A stretch of 50,966 bases of DNA from Bacteroidales bacterium (GCA_025210735.1 JAOARD010000010.1:1-50966); one strand, 5' to 3'. Positions 8,110 through 19,678 are shown, numbered from the stretch's first letter. The notes: generated by a model from the sequence alone, not told the origin. Translations and numbers: made by a program.

Positions 8110-9456
8110 TTAAAGCGTTTTTTGTCTGTTCATTACCTTCCGGAATATACTTCTGAATAGTAAAAATAGTATAATACCCTTAAATATGCTGCTTATAGTT
8201 ATACTAAACCAGACACCATTAAGTTCCAGTATTGTGTATATTGCAAGCAGATATGCCATAGGTACTCTTAATCCGGTGAATATAACACTCACCTTAGCTG
8301 TTATATCTGTTCTTCCTAATCCGTTAAATGCACCGGCGGTAATCATCTCAAGACACATAAATATTTGCGATATTGCCAGTATACGCAGATAGTCTGCTCC
8401 CATGGTAATTGTTTCTGTTTCGTTAACAAACACCCTGAACAGTATATCAGGCACAACCAGAAATATTGTTGTGGTTACCATACCAATTGCTACTGATAGT
8501 TTTAACCCTTCGCGATATATCCCTTTAATTTTGTCGTAGTTTTCGGCACCAAATTGCTGACCAACAGCAATAGTCATTGCCTGAGTAAGCCCCCCTGTAA
8601 GCATAAATGTAATAGACTCTATCTGCACACCTATCTTCTGTACCGCTATTGCAACATGTCCCCACTCTGCAATTATACGTGCAAGTACTATTGATATAAG
8701 TATAAATGATACCCGCTGAATTGAGGTTGGCAAACCAATTTTTAGCTGTTCTTTTAGGTTATTAAATATCAGCCTGATTCTGCCAAAATATTTACCCTGA
8801 TTTTTTCTTATGTGTATGGTGAATAATGATAGAGTTAAGGTATGTGCAATAATACTTGCTATTGCAGCTCCGTCAATACCCAGTTTAAAATAGAATATAA
8901 ACAGAGGGTCGAGTATAATATTTGTTAAGGTACCAATAAAGCTTAATTTGAATGATAACTTTGTTAACCCGTGCGCATTTATTATACCAATGAGTAGTAT
9001 GTTTATCATATTTATTACCACACCAAATGCACTAATACGCAGATAGGATACAGACATATCAATAACCTCTTGCGAATCGAGAGCAAAGAATCCTATTAGT
9101 TGTGGTGCTGTAATGTATAAAAACGAGCTGTATATTACCGACATTACCGCTACTCCGATGAGGCCGTTTGATGCATACTTACCGGACTTAACCATATCTT
9201 TGGCACCTATCATATGCGATATCTTTACACTACTACCCATAACCACCAACGACGATAACGCCCAGCTAAGGTTTATAAAGAATCCGGCTGTACCAACAGC
9301 AGCAACAGAGTTACTACCTAGTTTACCAACCCATATCATGTCTGTTAAATTAAATGCCATTATTAATAACGACGACCCTATTATTGGCATAGCAAGCTTT
9401 AACAGCAACAGCATGTTAGGACTCAGTACATATATTTTATTCCTAAATATTCTCAT
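8110..9456 (-). CDS. MATE family multidrug/sodium antiporter
   Basis: The 448-residue protein has about twelve hydrophobic segments in two similar halves, the layout of MATE exporters. These move cationic drugs or metabolites out of the cell in exchange for Na+ or H+. Family features are ADYLRILAISQ, GAFNGLGRTDI and the early FNLTDMIWVGKLGS, matching the NLxDxxxxG-LG block of the first helices. It starts at ATG 9456 and is followed by gshF, which may be coexpressed. The substrate cannot be told from sequence. No disrupted motif was noticed. Confidence 0.9.
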   Translation of the reverse strand: MRIFRNKIYVLSPNMLLLLKLAMPIIGSSLLIMAFNLTDMIWVGKLGSNSVAAVGTAGFFINLSWALSSLVVMGSSVKISHMIGAKDMVKSGKYASNGLIGVAVMSVIYSSFLYITAPQLIGFFALDSQEVIDMSVSYLRISAFGVVINMINILLIGIINAHGLTKLSFKLSFIGTLTNIILDPLFIFYFKLGIDGAAIASIIAHTLTLSLFTIHIRKNQGKYFGRIRLIFNNLKEQLKIGLPTSIQRVSFILISIVLARIIAEWGHVAIAVQKIGVQIESITFMLTGGLTQAMTIAVGQQFGAENYDKIKGIYREGLKLSVAIGMVTTTIFLVVPDILFRVFVNETETITMGADYLRILAISQIFMCLEMITAGAFNGLGRTDITAKVSVIFTGLRVPMAYLLAIYTILELNGVWFSITISSIFKGIILFLLFRSIFRKVMNRQKTL

Positions 9457-9795
9457 TATTTTAACTGTTCTTTTTATGTTCCGGGTAATTATTAACAGCT
9501 ACTATAGTTATGTTGTTTTATAATAACCACTTTATATTATTAATATGTGCCTAATAAATATTAGATCTACACATAGCTATGACGAACAGTTTTAATAATG
9601 ATGCACAATTATTTCATTTTTTTATATCAAACTGCGTTTTGTTGTTTTAAACAGTGATAAGATGAAGGGTTATGTTATTGAAATTGTCCGAATTATTTTG
9701 CGAGTAATGATTAGATATAAGAGAGTGCCGGGGATTTTATATTAAAAAAGGGTACTGCCAAAACAGTACCCTTAATTTAAGTTAATTTATCTAAG
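9457..9795. other. Spacer between EF-G paralogue and MATE gene
   Basis: This 339-bp AT-rich spacer has no convincing coding region. It holds the terminator of the EF-G paralogue at 9744-9773. The remainder probably carries the MATE promoter, which I could not place with confidence. Confidence 0.6.
9744..9773 (-). terminator. Rho-independent terminator of the EF-G paralogue
   Basis: Read on the minus strand, stem AAGGGTACTG, loop TTTTGG and stem CAGTACCCTT are followed by a run of T. The perfect 10-bp stem begins 23 nt after the stop codon. Confidence 0.85.
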
Positions 9796-11952
9796 TTATT
9801 CGTCTGATTCATCTACATAAGCAGCAAGTAGTTTCTCCTGAACATCGCCAGGTACCTGCATATACTCAGCATATTTCATTGAGTATGTTGCTCTACCTCC
9901 TGTAAGCGAACTTAATGATGTTGAGTATCTGTTCATCTCAGCTAAAGGTACCTTAGCCTTTAACACCTCAAAACCACTCTCGCTGGACATTCCCTGAACA
10001 ATAGCTCTACGTGTCTGCAAGTCGCTCATTACATCACCCATACAATCTGCCGGTACAAGAACCTCAACATCATATATTGGCTCCATAATCTTAGGACCAG
10101 CCTCTCTAAAGGCATCCTTAAATGCATTACGTCCGGCAAGTTTAAATGATATCTCATTTGAGTCAACCGGGTGCATCTTACCATCGTATAATGATACTCT
10201 GATATCGCGAGCATAACTACCGGTAAGAGGTCCTTGCTCCATCTTCTCCATTATACCTTTAAGTACTGCAGGAAGGAATCTTGTATCAATAACACCACCA
10301 ACAATACAGTTGTAGAATATTAATTTACCACCCCAAGGAAGCTCAACAGTCTCTTCACCTCTTACGTTCATCTTAAACTCTTGTCCGTTAATTTTAAACG
10401 ATGTAGGAGCAGGCATGCCATCATGATACGGCTCAACAATCATATGTACCTCACCAAACTGTCCGGCACCACCAGACTGTTTTTTATGACGATACGACGA
10501 TTGAGATATCTTAGTAATTGTTTCGCGATATGGAATCTTAGGAGCAATAAACTCTATCTCAAGTTTAAACTCATGCTCAAGACGCCACTTCATAATGTTA
10601 AGGTGGTGCTCACCCTGACCCGAAACAATAATCTGCTTAAGCTCTTTTGAGTACTCAATAGTAATTGTAGGATCTTCCTCGTGAATTTTATTAAGTGCTT
10701 CACCTAATCTCTCCTCATCACCTTCTGCTTTTGGTTTAATAGCAGTTCTGTACTTTGGTTCAGGATATTTTATAGATCCGTATTTCCACTCGTTGCCAGG
10801 ATCATTAAGTGTATGATTAGCTTTTGTATTCTTTAACTTAACAGCAGCTCCTATATCACCTGCTTCAAGTTGAGTTACTTTTTCTCTGTTTTTACCAGCA
10901 ACTATATAAAGTTGCGACAGACGCTCTTTTGTGTGATTGTTAGAGTTAATAAGATCCATACCCTCTTTAAGAGTACCTGAACGTACCTTAAAGTAGTTAA
11001 TCTCTCCAACGTGTTCCTCAATAGATGTTTTGAATATAAATAGTGATACAGGTCCATTAGCATCACATTTTACCTCTGTACCATTTTCGGCCGATGGTAA
11101 AACAACCTCATCCGGGTATGGAGCAACGTTAATAATAAACTCCATAAGACGTTTAACACCCATATCTTTTTGTGCAGATATACAGAACACAGGGAAAAGT
11201 GATCGTGCAGACATACCTGCGGCAATTCCTTTTCTCATCTCGTCCTCATTCAGAGTACCTTTATCAAAGTATAACTCCATAAGGGCTTCGTCATTCTCTG
11301 CTGCTGATTCTACTAATATATTGTGGAGCTCTTCTGCTCTCTCTTTTTCTTCTTCTGGTATATCAAGAATTTCGCGCTCTCCGTTATCGCCTTTAAATTT
11401 GTACATCTTCATAAGAAGTACATCAATAATAGCATCAAAATTATTACCTATGTTAATAGGGTATTGTACAAGTACAACTTTATTATCTCCAAATCGTGTT
11501 TTTAACGACTCAATTGAATTGTCAAAATTAGCTTTTTCGCTGTCAAGTTGATTAATAGCAAAAATAACAGGCTTTTTACGAGCCTCGCAATATCTGCTTA
11601 AAATTTCTGTACCAACCTCAACACCATGTTGTGCATTAATAAGCATTACAGAAGTATCAGTTGCTCTCATTCCGGTAATAACACCACCAACAAAATCGTC
11701 AGATCCTGGTGTGTCAAGAATATTAAGTTTTTTGTTCATGAACTCGGTATACAACACTGTTGAGTATATTGAACTCTGATATTGATGTTCAATTTTATGA
11801 TAGTCAGATACAGTATTGTTACCGGCTACATCTCCACGGCGGTCTATCACACCACCTTCAAACATCATAGTCTCGGCAAGCGTGGTTTTTCCTGAACCGG
11901 CGCTACCGAGAAGTGCAATGTTTTTGATCTCGTTAGTTTTGTAATTCTTCAT
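9796..11952 (-). CDS. EF-G paralogue (EF-G2-like) with altered GTPase motifs
   Basis: A 718-residue protein with the five-domain EF-G layout: G domain (about 1-285), domain II, domain III (GEHHLNIMKWRLEHEF), domain IV (RHKKQSGGAGQFGEVHM) and domain V (RRAIVQGM). The P-loop GSAGSGKT (16-23) is intact. However, DTPGH is DTPGS with Ser84 in place of the catalytic His, the switch I RGITI block reads QSSIY, and NKxD is NQLD. The canonical fusA is separately present at 13382. Bacteroides EF-G2, a paralogue reported to lack ribosome-stimulated GTPase activity and to matter during starvation and gut colonisation, is the closest known parallel. I infer a slow or GTPase-free translocase. It ends in its own terminator, apart from the ribosomal cluster. 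Confidence 0.9.
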   Translation of the reverse strand: MKNYKTNEIKNIALLGSAGSGKTTLAETMMFEGGVIDRRGDVAGNNTVSDYHKIEHQYQSSIYSTVLYTEFMNKKLNILDTPGSDDFVGGVITGMRATDTSVMLINAQHGVEVGTEILSRYCEARKKPVIFAINQLDSEKANFDNSIESLKTRFGDNKVVLVQYPINIGNNFDAIIDVLLMKMYKFKGDNGEREILDIPEEEKERAEELHNILVESAAENDEALMELYFDKGTLNEDEMRKGIAAGMSARSLFPVFCISAQKDMGVKRLMEFIINVAPYPDEVVLPSAENGTEVKCDANGPVSLFIFKTSIEEHVGEINYFKVRSGTLKEGMDLINSNNHTKERLSQLYIVAGKNREKVTQLEAGDIGAAVKLKNTKANHTLNDPGNEWKYGSIKYPEPKYRTAIKPKAEGDEERLGEALNKIHEEDPTITIEYSKELKQIIVSGQGEHHLNIMKWRLEHEFKLEIEFIAPKIPYRETITKISQSSYRHKKQSGGAGQFGEVHMIVEPYHDGMPAPTSFKINGQEFKMNVRGEETVELPWGGKLIFYNCIVGGVIDTRFLPAVLKGIMEKMEQGPLTGSYARDIRVSLYDGKMHPVDSNEISFKLAGRNAFKDAFREAGPKIMEPIYDVEVLVPADCMGDVMSDLQTRRAIVQGMSSESGFEVLKAKVPLAEMNRYSTSLSSLTGGRATYSMKYAEYMQVPGDVQEKLLAAYVDESDE

Positions 11953-12476
11953 AATAAAGAAATTTATTAGTTGTATTTAAAAATTGGTTTCTCCTTGGTT
12001 TTTTGGAGCGGGTATAAATGTAGTAATATTTTTATTATTTGCAATTTTTACCGCATGAATATGCAGTGCAACCTTATATAAAACCTGAAATACATGATTA
12101 AGTGTTATAACATTGTTCGGTTTATTGTACGAGTTTGCTATTTGTTATAGTCTGAATTTATAATATGCAATAAATAAGATAAATGAGATGTTGCTTTTTT
12201 GTGAAAAAGGTCGTTTTTATTTAGTAATTAGAGTGTTTTGTCATAAATAATATGTAAATTCGCAACGCTTTTGGTCAAAGGCAGTTGTGACAGCTCCAAA
12301 ATTTGCCGATTTAAGGTGATTTTACCTCTCTGCTGAGGGTTGAAAACGGGGTTGAAATGTGGTGTAAATCGCATAAAATGAGAAAAAAAGAGTAATCTTT
12401 GTACTTTCTTAAAAAAAAACATACCTTTGCGAACCAAAATTGTAATTATATTTCAATATTTAAATGTAGTATTTAT
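11953..12476. other. Divergent spacer upstream of rpsL
   Basis: This 524-bp AT-rich region separates the divergent EF-G paralogue and rpsL. No coding region, tRNA or strong hairpin was found. The rpsL promoter lies at 12398-12429. The promoter of the EF-G paralogue must lie near 11960-12060; a TACATTTA-like element on the minus strand near 12018 is a weak candidate. Confidence 0.6.
12398..12429 (+). promoter_or_regulatory. Bacteroidota-type promoter of the ribosomal supercluster
   Basis: TTTG (12398-12401) and TACCTTTG (12422-12429) are spaced by 20 nt, which fits the Bacteroidota housekeeping consensus of a TTTG -33 box and a TAnnTTTG -7 box. Transcription would begin about 12436 and give a leader of roughly 40 nt before rpsL. 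The stretch between the boxes is nearly all A and T. Confidence 0.8.
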
Positions 12477-12851
12477 ATGCCTACAATTCAGCAGTTAGTA
12501 AAAAAAGGAAGAAGCAAGATTGTTGAGAAAAGTAAGTCTCCGGCACTTGATTCATGTCCTCAGAGACGTGGAGTTTGTGTTAGAGTGTACACTACTACTC
12601 CAAAGAAGCCGAACTCAGCTATGCGTAAAGTAGCTCGTGTAAGGTTGACAAACGGAAAGGAAATTAACGCCTATATTCCGGGAGAGGGTCACAACTTACA
12701 GGAACACTCAATAGTGCTTGTCCGTGGTGGAAGGGTAAAAGATTTACCTGGTGTAAGATACCACCTTGTTCGCGGTGCATTAGATGCATCAGGAGTGGAA
12801 GGTCGTAAGCAACGTCGTTCGAAGTACGGTGCTAAACGTCCAAAGAAGTAA
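12477..12851 (+). CDS. rpsL: Ribosomal protein uS12
   Basis: The 124-residue protein lies at the decoding centre of the 30S subunit and helps check codon-anticodon pairing. [10 protein letters not shown] (42-51) and [13 protein letters not shown] (84-96) are the signature loops. Lys43 and Lys88, whose substitution gives streptomycin resistance, are both wild type, and Asp89 is the residue methylthiolated by RimO where that enzyme occurs. The true start is ATG 12477 (MPTIQQL); the frame is open further upstream through the promoter, but that part is not coding. It is the first gene of the cluster. Confidence 0.98.
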   Translation: MPTIQQLVKKGRSKIVEKSKSPALDSCPQRRGVCVRVYTTTPKKPNSAMRKVARVRLTNGKEINAYIPGEGHNLQEHSIVLVRGGRVKDLPGVRYHLVRGALDASGVEGRKQRRSKYGAKRPKK

Positions 12852-12877
12852 TTAATTAATAATATCTTTAAGAAGCA

Positions 12878-13354
12878 ATGAGAAAGTCAAAGCCTAAGAA
12901 GAGGATTTTGTTACCAGATCCGAAATTTAATGATGTTTTGGTTACAAGATTCGTTAATGACTTAATGGTTGATGGAAAGAAGAGTTTGGCCTACGGGATT
13001 TTCTATGATACAATGGAACTTGTAGGGGAAAGAATGAAAGATTCTGATAAGACTCCACTAGAGATATGGAAGAAAGCTCTAGAAAATGTTACTCCACAGG
13101 TTGAGGTTAAGAGTCGCCGTGTGGGGGGTGCTACATTTCAGGTACCAATGGAAGTTCGTCCGGAAAGAAAAGTGTCTTTAAGTATTAAGTACATGATTAT
13201 GTTTGCGCGTAAGCGTGCCGGAAAATCAATGAGCGAGAAGTTGGGTGCTGAAGTAATTGCTGCTTACAATGAAGAGGGTGGTGCCTTCAAGCGTAAAGAG
13301 GATATGCATCGTATGGCTGAAGCCAACAAAGCATTTGCTCATTTTAGATTTTAA
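12878..13354 (+). CDS. rpsG: Ribosomal protein uS7
   Basis: A 158-residue protein that nucleates assembly of the 30S head by binding the 3' major domain of 16S rRNA and contacts mRNA near the E site. Recognised by [15 protein letters not shown] near the start, then [16 protein letters not shown], and the ending [11 protein letters not shown]. The length is normal. It starts 26 nt after rpsL with an A-rich leader and no Shine-Dalgarno, as usual in Bacteroidota. Confidence 0.98.
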   Translation: MRKSKPKKRILLPDPKFNDVLVTRFVNDLMVDGKKSLAYGIFYDTMELVGERMKDSDKTPLEIWKKALENVTPQVEVKSRRVGGATFQVPMEVRPERKVSLSIKYMIMFARKRAGKSMSEKLGAEVIAAYNEEGGAFKRKEDMHRMAEANKAFAHFRF

Positions 13355-13381
13355 TTTAACCACAATTTAGTAGGATTAAAA

Positions 13382-15493
13382 ATGGCTAAGACAAGAGATT
13401 TGAAATTTACCAGAAACATCGGTATCATGGCGCATATCGATGCAGGTAAAACAACTACTACAGAGCGTATTTTGTTTTACACTGGTATGACTCACCGTAT
13501 TGGAGAGGTGCATGATGGTGCAGCTACAATGGACTGGATGGAGCAAGAGCAAGAGCGCGGTATTACCATTACGTCTGCTGCAACTACTACTTTCTGGAAA
13601 TATGAAGACCAGGAGTATAAGGTTAACATCATTGACACTCCGGGTCACGTGGATTTCACCGTAGAGGTAGAGCGTTCACTGAGAATATTAGACGGTGCAG
13701 TAGCTGTTTTCTGTGGAGTTGGTGGTGTTGAGCCTCAGTCAGAGACAGTTTGGAGACAAGCTAACAAATACAATGTACCAAGAATTGGATTTGTTAACAA
13801 AATGGACCGCTCTGGTGCCGATTTCCTTAGCGTTGTTTCGCAGGTTAAGGATCAATTAGGTGCTAATCCGGTGCCTCTGCAGTTGCCAATTGGTAGAGAA
13901 GCAGAGTTGAAAGGTGTTGTAGATCTTATCTTGAACAGAGGTATTATCTGGCACGATGATGAGAAGATGGGATCGACATTTGAGTATGTTGATGTACCTG
14001 CTGAGATGGCAGATGAGGTTGCTGAATGGAGAGAGAAGTTATTTGAGAGCGTAGCTGAGTATGATGAGGCATTGCTTGAGAAGTATTTTGAAGATCCAGA
14101 GAGCATTACTGCAGAAGAAGCGTATGCAGCTATCCGTAAAGCTACAATTGATATGTCTATTGTACCAATGCTTTGTGGTTCTGCATTTAAGAATAAAGGA
14201 GTTCAAACTCTTCTTGATGCTGTTGTAACTTACCTTCCTAGCCCGGTTGATGTTGATGACATTACAGGAACTAATCCTAGAACCGACGAGGAAGTTATAC
14301 GTAAACCAGATGCTACAGAGCCATTAGCTGCTCTTGCATTTAAAATTGCTACAGACCCATTTGTTGGTCGTTTAGCATTTGTTCGTGTTTACTCAGGTAA
14401 GATTGAGGCAGGATCGTATGTATTTAATACAAGAAGCGATAACAAAGAGAGAATTTCACGTCTTTACCAGATGCATGCTAACAAGCAGAATCCAAAAGAG
14501 GTGATTGAGGCAGGAGATATCTGTGCTGCTGTTGGATTTAAAGATATCCGTACAGGAGATACTCTTTGTGATCAGGCTAATCCTATTGTTCTTGAATCAA
14601 TGGATTTCCCGGATCCGGTTATCGGTATTGCTGTTGAGCCAAAATCTCAGAAAGATCTTGATAAACTAGGTACTGGTTTGTCTAAGCTTGCTGAGGAGGA
14701 TCCTACATTTACAGTTAAAACAGACGAAGCTACAGGACAAACAGTAATTAGTGGTATGGGTGAGCTTCACCTTGACATTATTGTTGATCGTCTTAAGCGT
14801 GAGTTTAAGGTAGAGTGTAATCAGGGTAAACCACAGGTTACTTACAAAGAGGCTATCACTGGTTCTGTTGAGCACCGTGAGGTATTTAAGAAGCAGAGTG
14901 GTGGACGTGGTAAGTTTGCTGATATCATTGTTAAAGTTGAGCCAGCTGACGAAGGAAAAGAAGGACTTCAGTTTGTTAATGAGGTTAAGGGTGGTAACAT
15001 CCCTAAAGAATTCATTCCTTCAGTAGAGAAAGGTTTCAAAGAGGCAATGTTAAATGGTGTACTTGCCGGATTTAACGTAGATAGTCTTAAGGTAACACTT
15101 ATTGATGGTTCGTTCCACCCGGTTGACTCGGATCAGTTATCGTTTGAATTAGCTGCTAAGATGGCATTCCGTAATGCTATACCAAAAGCTAATCCAGTTC
15201 TACTTGAGCCTATCATGACTGTTGAGGTTGTTACTCCAGAAGAGAGTATGGGTGATGTAATCGCTGACTTTAACAAACGTCGTGGACAGGTACAAAGTAT
15301 GGATAGTAAAGCAGGAGCTCGTGTTGTAAAAGCTAAAGTACCTTTAGCAGAGCAGTTCGGGTATGTTACAGCTCTTCGTACTATTACTTCAGGTCGTGCT
15401 ACAAGCTCAATGGAGTTTTCACACTTTGAGGAGGTTCCAAAAGGCTTAGCTACTGAGGTTATTGAAGAAGTAAACGGATTAAAAAATAAATAA
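13382..15493 (+). CDS. fusA: Elongation factor G
   Basis: The canonical 703-residue translocase moves tRNAs and mRNA through the ribosome and also splits ribosomes with RRF. All GTPase motifs are intact: [11 protein letters not shown] (17-27), switch [15 protein letters not shown] from residue 85 with His89, and NKMDR. Domain IV shows [13 protein letters not shown], and domain V ends with [11 protein letters not shown]. Position between rpsG and rpsJ is the usual str-S10 junction. Comparison with the paralogue at 9796 shows which residues that copy has lost. The gap to rpsJ is 14 nt. Confidence 0.98.
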   Translation: MAKTRDLKFTRNIGIMAHIDAGKTTTTERILFYTGMTHRIGEVHDGAATMDWMEQEQERGITITSAATTTFWKYEDQEYKVNIIDTPGHVDFTVEVERSLRILDGAVAVFCGVGGVEPQSETVWRQANKYNVPRIGFVNKMDRSGADFLSVVSQVKDQLGANPVPLQLPIGREAELKGVVDLILNRGIIWHDDEKMGSTFEYVDVPAEMADEVAEWREKLFESVAEYDEALLEKYFEDPESITAEEAYAAIRKATIDMSIVPMLCGSAFKNKGVQTLLDAVVTYLPSPVDVDDITGTNPRTDEEVIRKPDATEPLAALAFKIATDPFVGRLAFVRVYSGKIEAGSYVFNTRSDNKERISRLYQMHANKQNPKEVIEAGDICAAVGFKDIRTGDTLCDQANPIVLESMDFPDPVIGIAVEPKSQKDLDKLGTGLSKLAEEDPTFTVKTDEATGQTVISGMGELHLDIIVDRLKREFKVECNQGKPQVTYKEAITGSVEHREVFKKQSGGRGKFADIIVKVEPADEGKEGLQFVNEVKGGNIPKEFIPSVEKGFKEAMLNGVLAGFNVDSLKVTLIDGSFHPVDSDQLSFELAAKMAFRNAIPKANPVLLEPIMTVEVVTPEESMGDVIADFNKRRGQVQSMDSKAGARVVKAKVPLAEQFGYVTALRTITSGRATSSMEFSHFEEVPKGLATEVIEEVNGLKNK

Positions 15494-15507
15494 CTAAGAG
15501 GTAAACG

Positions 15508-15813
15508 ATGAGCCAAAAAATTAGAATTAAGTTAAAATCGTACGATCACAACTTGGTAGACAAGTCGGCGGAAAAAATCGTTAAGACTGTAAAAGCTACA
15601 GGTGCAAGTGTAAGTGGACCAATTCCTCTTCCTACACACCGTAAAGTTTTCACAGTACTTCGTTCGACATTCGTTAACAAGAAATCGCGCGAGCAGTTCC
15701 AGTTAAGCTCTTTTAAGCGCTTATTGGACATTTACAGTTCTACTCCAAAAACCATCGATGCATTGATGAAATTAGAGTTGCCTAGTGGGGTAGAAGTAGA
15801 AATTAAAGTTTGA
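15508..15813 (+). CDS. rpsJ: Ribosomal protein uS10
   Basis: A 101-residue protein of the 30S head that also serves as the NusE factor in transcription antitermination. Signature [20 protein letters not shown] at the start and [17 protein letters not shown] in the rRNA-binding loop. It ends with TGA, which confirms that TGA is a stop codon in this genome. First gene of the S10 cluster, fused here to the str cluster without a visible promoter in the 14-nt gap. Confidence 0.98.
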   Translation: MSQKIRIKLKSYDHNLVDKSAEKIVKTVKATGASVSGPIPLPTHRKVFTVLRSTFVNKKSREQFQLSSFKRLLDIYSSTPKTIDALMKLELPSGVEVEIKV

Positions 15814-15837
15814 TAATTAAGTAAAGATTTAGGAAAA

Positions 15838-16458
15838 ATGCCTGGAATTATTGGAAAAAAAGTCGGAATGACATCCGTGTTCAGTGCCGAGGGTAAGAAT
15901 ATACCATGCACTGTGATTGAGGCTGGTCCTTGTGTTGTGACTCAAATCAAAACAGTTGAAAAAGACGGATACGAAGCTATCCAGTTAGGTTTTGATGACA
16001 AAAAAGAGAAGAACACTACAAAACCAATGTTAGGACACTTTAAAAAAGCAAATACTACAGCTAAGAGAAAATTAGTTGAGTTTGATGCTGATTTTGATGG
16101 AGATCTTAAATTAGGTGATGCAGTAGGCGTTGATATTTTTGACGATGCTGCATGGGTAGATGTTACTGGTATTTCAAAAGGTAAAGGTTTTCAAGGTGTA
16201 GTAAAACGCCATGGATTCGGTGGTGTTGGACAGTCCACTCACGGACAGCACAACAGACTTAGAGCACCGGGATCTATTGGTGCAGCATCTTATCCTGCAC
16301 GTGTATTTAAAGGTATGAGAATGGCTGGTCGTACTGGTGGAAAACGTGTTAAGGTTGAGAACTTGAAGGTTATTAAAGTAATACCTGAGAACAATCTATT
16401 ATTAGTTAAGGGATCATTACCAGGAGCTAAAGGTTCATATTTAATCATTGAGAAGTAA
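15838..16458 (+). CDS. rplC: Ribosomal protein uL3
   Basis: A 206-residue protein of the 50S subunit, one of the first to bind 23S rRNA. A long loop reaches towards the peptidyl transferase centre; here it reads [20 protein letters not shown], which contains the Gln methylated by PrmB in bacteria that have that enzyme. The start [15 protein letters not shown] is canonical. Its stop overlaps the rplD start by one base (TAATG), so the two are probably translationally coupled. Confidence 0.98.
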   Translation: MPGIIGKKVGMTSVFSAEGKNIPCTVIEAGPCVVTQIKTVEKDGYEAIQLGFDDKKEKNTTKPMLGHFKKANTTAKRKLVEFDADFDGDLKLGDAVGVDIFDDAAWVDVTGISKGKGFQGVVKRHGFGGVGQSTHGQHNRLRAPGSIGAASYPARVFKGMRMAGRTGGKRVKVENLKVIKVIPENNLLLVKGSLPGAKGSYLIIEK

Positions 16459-17087
16459 TGGAACTATCTGTATTTAATATCGCAGGAGAAGATACCGGAA
16501 AGAAAATCGCTCTAAAAGAGGAGATTTTCAGCATAGAGCCTAACGATCATGCCATTTATTTAGATGTAAAGCAATTTATGGCCAATAATCGTCAGGGAAC
16601 TCATAAGTCTAAGCAAAGAGCTGAGATTACCGGTAGTACACGAAAATTGAAAAGACAAAAAGGTACTGGTACAGCACGTGCTGGTAGCATTAAGTCACCT
16701 CTATTCCGTGGTGGTGGTCGTATTTTTGGACCAGAGCCAAGAGATTATAGCTTTAAACTTAACAAAAAAGTTAAGCGTTTGGCACGTAAGTCTGCTTTAA
16801 CATATAAAGCAAAGCAAGATTCAATCATGATAGTTGAAGATTTTAATCTTGACGCGCCAAAAACTAAGGATATGATAAAGTTTAGAGAGAGCCTGCAATT
16901 GGCTGATAAAAAGTCTCTAATAGTTTTATCAGAACCAAATAAAAACATATATTTGTCTGCGCGTAATTTACGTAAGATAAATATTGTTACTGCTTCTGAT
17001 TTAACTACTTATGATGTACTAAATGCTAATCGCGTTGTATTCGTAGAGAGTTCATTAGAGGTGGTTAACAATATTTTAGGTAACTAG
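16458..17087 (+). CDS. rplD: Ribosomal protein uL4
   Basis: A 209-residue 50S protein whose long loop lines the exit tunnel; the loop is seen at [15 protein letters not shown] and [17 protein letters not shown]. In Escherichia coli uL4 represses its own operon through an S10 leader; no such leader exists here because rpsJ lies inside a longer transcript, so that control is unlikely in the same form. Begins in the TAATG overlap with rplC. Confidence 0.97.
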   Translation: MELSVFNIAGEDTGKKIALKEEIFSIEPNDHAIYLDVKQFMANNRQGTHKSKQRAEITGSTRKLKRQKGTGTARAGSIKSPLFRGGGRIFGPEPRDYSFKLNKKVKRLARKSALTYKAKQDSIMIVEDFNLDAPKTKDMIKFRESLQLADKKSLIVLSEPNKNIYLSARNLRKINIVTASDLTTYDVLNANRVVFVESSLEVVNNILGN

Positions 17088-17101
17088 TAAATTAATAAAG
17101 A

Positions 17102-17392
17102 ATGGAAATTTTATTAAAACCTATCGTTACTGAGAAGCTAACGGATCTAGGTGAGAGCCTAAACAGATATGGTTTTATAGTAGAGAAAACAGCTGATAAG
17201 CATCAAATCAAAAAAGCAGTTGAGGCGATGTATGATGTTACTGTTACTGCTGTAAACACTATGCGTTATGGAGGTAAGAGAAAGACACGCTTTACAAAAG
17301 CTGGAGTTCTTGCCGGAAAAACTAACAGCTTTAAAAAAGCAATCGTTACGTTAGTTGAAGGAGATAAGATTGATTTTTATAGCAATATTTAA
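17102..17392 (+). CDS. rplW: Ribosomal protein uL23
   Basis: A 96-residue protein at the exit of the 50S tunnel, where it docks the signal recognition particle and trigger factor. The family pattern is the opening [16 protein letters not shown] followed by Y-x-F-x-V, here [19 protein letters not shown], and the basic loop [10 protein letters not shown]. The length is normal. It lies 14 nt after rplD. Confidence 0.97.
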   Translation: MEILLKPIVTEKLTDLGESLNRYGFIVEKTADKHQIKKAVEAMYDVTVTAVNTMRYGGKRKTRFTKAGVLAGKTNSFKKAIVTLVEGDKIDFYSNI

Positions 17393-17397
17393 GAAAA

Positions 17398-18222
<825 letters not shown>

Positions 18223-18242
18223 TTGAATAAAAGCATTTAGTT

Positions 18243-18509
18243 ATGAGTCGTTCGTTAAAGAAAGGTCCGTTTATTGATTTTAAGCTAGAGAAGAGAGTTC
18301 TAGAAATGGCTGAATCGGGCAAGAAATCAGTGATCAAGTCTTGGTCACGTCGTTCTATGATCTCTCCTGACTTTGTGGGGTATACTATTGCTGTACATAA
18401 CGGAAATAAGTTTATTCCTGTTTATGTTACAGAGAACATGGTAGGTCACAAATTAGGTGAGTTTGCGCCAACTCGTACTTTTAAAGGTCACGGTGGTAAG
18501 AAGAAATAA
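18243..18509 (+). CDS. rpsS: Ribosomal protein uS19
   Basis: An 88-residue 30S head protein that forms a bridge to the 50S subunit and touches A- and P-site t[15 protein letters not shown] is the standard start, and [20 protein letters not shown] followed by a GHGGKKK tail is the standard end. No Shine-Dalgarno is visible. Confidence 0.98.
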   Translation: MSRSLKKGPFIDFKLEKRVLEMAESGKKSVIKSWSRRSMISPDFVGYTIAVHNGNKFIPVYVTENMVGHKLGEFAPTRTFKGHGGKKK

Positions 18510-18541
18510 AATATTAAGAGAAATAAAATAGATTATTTGCA

Positions 18542-18952
18542 ATGGGTGCAAGAAAAAGAAATAGAGCGAACCAGTTAAAGGAACAGAAGAAGCAGTCAAG
18601 CTTTGCAGTGTTGCGTAACTGTCCTACCTCTCCACGCAAGATGCGCTTAGTGGCAGACATGGTACGTGGCGTTGAAGTGAATCGTGCGCTTGATTTGCTA
18701 CGTTACAGTTCAAAAGAGGCTTCCAGAAAAGTTGAGAAGCTGGTTTTGTCAGCTGTTGCTAACTGGCAAGCTAAAAACGAGGGAGTTAGATTAGAGGATA
18801 GTAACTTAGTTGTTAAAGAGATCTTTGTAGACTCTGCAAGAATGACTAAGAGACTTCAGACAGCTCCTCAAGGTAGAGCACATAGAATTAGAAAGAGATC
18901 TAATCATGTGACTATTGTAGTAGATAGTTTAGTTAATAACGATACAAAATAA
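18542..18952 (+). CDS. rplV: Ribosomal protein uL22
   Basis: A 136-residue 50S protein whose hairpin lines the exit tunnel, the site where macrolide-resistance changes occur in other bacteria. [18 protein letters not shown] and the hairpin part [20 protein letters not shown] are intact. It has a basic N-terminal extension of about 20 residues ([17 protein letters not shown]) relative to the shortest family members. It stops 6 nt before rpsC. Confidence 0.97.
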   Translation: MGARKRNRANQLKEQKKQSSFAVLRNCPTSPRKMRLVADMVRGVEVNRALDLLRYSSKEASRKVEKLVLSAVANWQAKNEGVRLEDSNLVVKEIFVDSARMTKRLQTAPQGRAHRIRKRSNHVTIVVDSLVNNDTK

Positions 18953-18958
18953 TAGTAA

Positions 18959-19657
18959 ATGGGACAAAAAGTTAATCCAATAGGGAACAGATTAGGAATC
19001 ATCCGAGGATGGGATTCTAACTGGTACGGTGGAAATAACTATGCCGATAAGTTGTTCGAGGATCATAAGATTCGTAAGTACTTGAAGGCGCGTTTGGCCA
19101 AAGCAAGCGTTTCTAAGATTATTATTGAGCGCACTTTAAAGCTTATTACTGTTACCGTACATACTGCTCGTCCGGGTATTATTATTGGTAAAGGTGGTCA
19201 AGAGGTTGACAAACTAAAAGAGGAGCTAAAAAAGCTTACAACAAAAGAGGTTCAGATTAACATCTTTGAAGTTAAGCGTCCTGAATTAGATGCTACAATT
19301 GTAGCAAATAATGTAGCTCGTCAGCTTGAAGGCAGAATTTCTTATCGTCGTGCAGTAAAGATGGCTATAGCTGGTACTATGAGAATGGGTGCTGAAGGTG
19401 TTAAGATTCAGGTTTCTGGACGTTTAGGTGGAGCAGAGATGGCTCGTGCTGAACTATTTAAAGAAGGAAGAACACCTTTACATACTTTAAGAGCTGATAT
19501 AGATTACGCTTTAGCAGAGGCACATACAACATACGGAGTTATTGGTGTGAAAGTATGGATCTGTAATGGCGAGGTTTATGGTAAGCGTGACTTGTCGCCT
19601 AATGTTGGAGCTAAGACTCAGCAGAAGGGTAAAGGATTTAAGAAAAGAAGAAAATAG
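18959..19657 (+). CDS. rpsC: Ribosomal protein uS3
   Basis: A 232-residue 30S protein at the mRNA entry channel with helicase-related function. The start [20 protein letters not shown] is canonical. A type II KH domain is visible with [17 protein letters not shown] (GxxG loop), and the C-terminal domain has [20 protein letters not shown]. The length is normal and it ends in a basic tail ([12 protein letters not shown]). Confidence 0.98.
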   Translation: MGQKVNPIGNRLGIIRGWDSNWYGGNNYADKLFEDHKIRKYLKARLAKASVSKIIIERTLKLITVTVHTARPGIIIGKGGQEVDKLKEELKKLTTKEVQINIFEVKRPELDATIVANNVARQLEGRISYRRAVKMAIAGTMRMGAEGVKIQVSGRLGGAEMARAELFKEGRTPLHTLRADIDYALAEAHTTYGVIGVKVWICNGEVYGKRDLSPNVGAKTQQKGKGFKKRRK

Positions 19658-19678
19658 GACTTAAAAAATTAAGTAAAG

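Noticed and set aside
9113..9523. 136-residue open frame antisense to the MATE gene start
   Set aside because: It overlaps the conserved N-terminus of the exporter and has no independent support.
10381..10650. 89-residue open frame antisense to the EF-G paralogue
   Set aside because: It is another shadow of the conserved domain III/IV coding sequence on the other strand.
11030..11551. 173-residue open frame on the plus strand
   Set aside because: It lies wholly antisense to the EF-G paralogue, is Ser/Ile-rich, matches no family and has no promoter. It is a shadow of the real gene.
12228..12437. Minus-strand 69-residue frame in the rpsL spacer
   Set aside because: It overlaps the ribosomal promoter, has poor composition and no recognisable motif. 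The spacer is regulatory.
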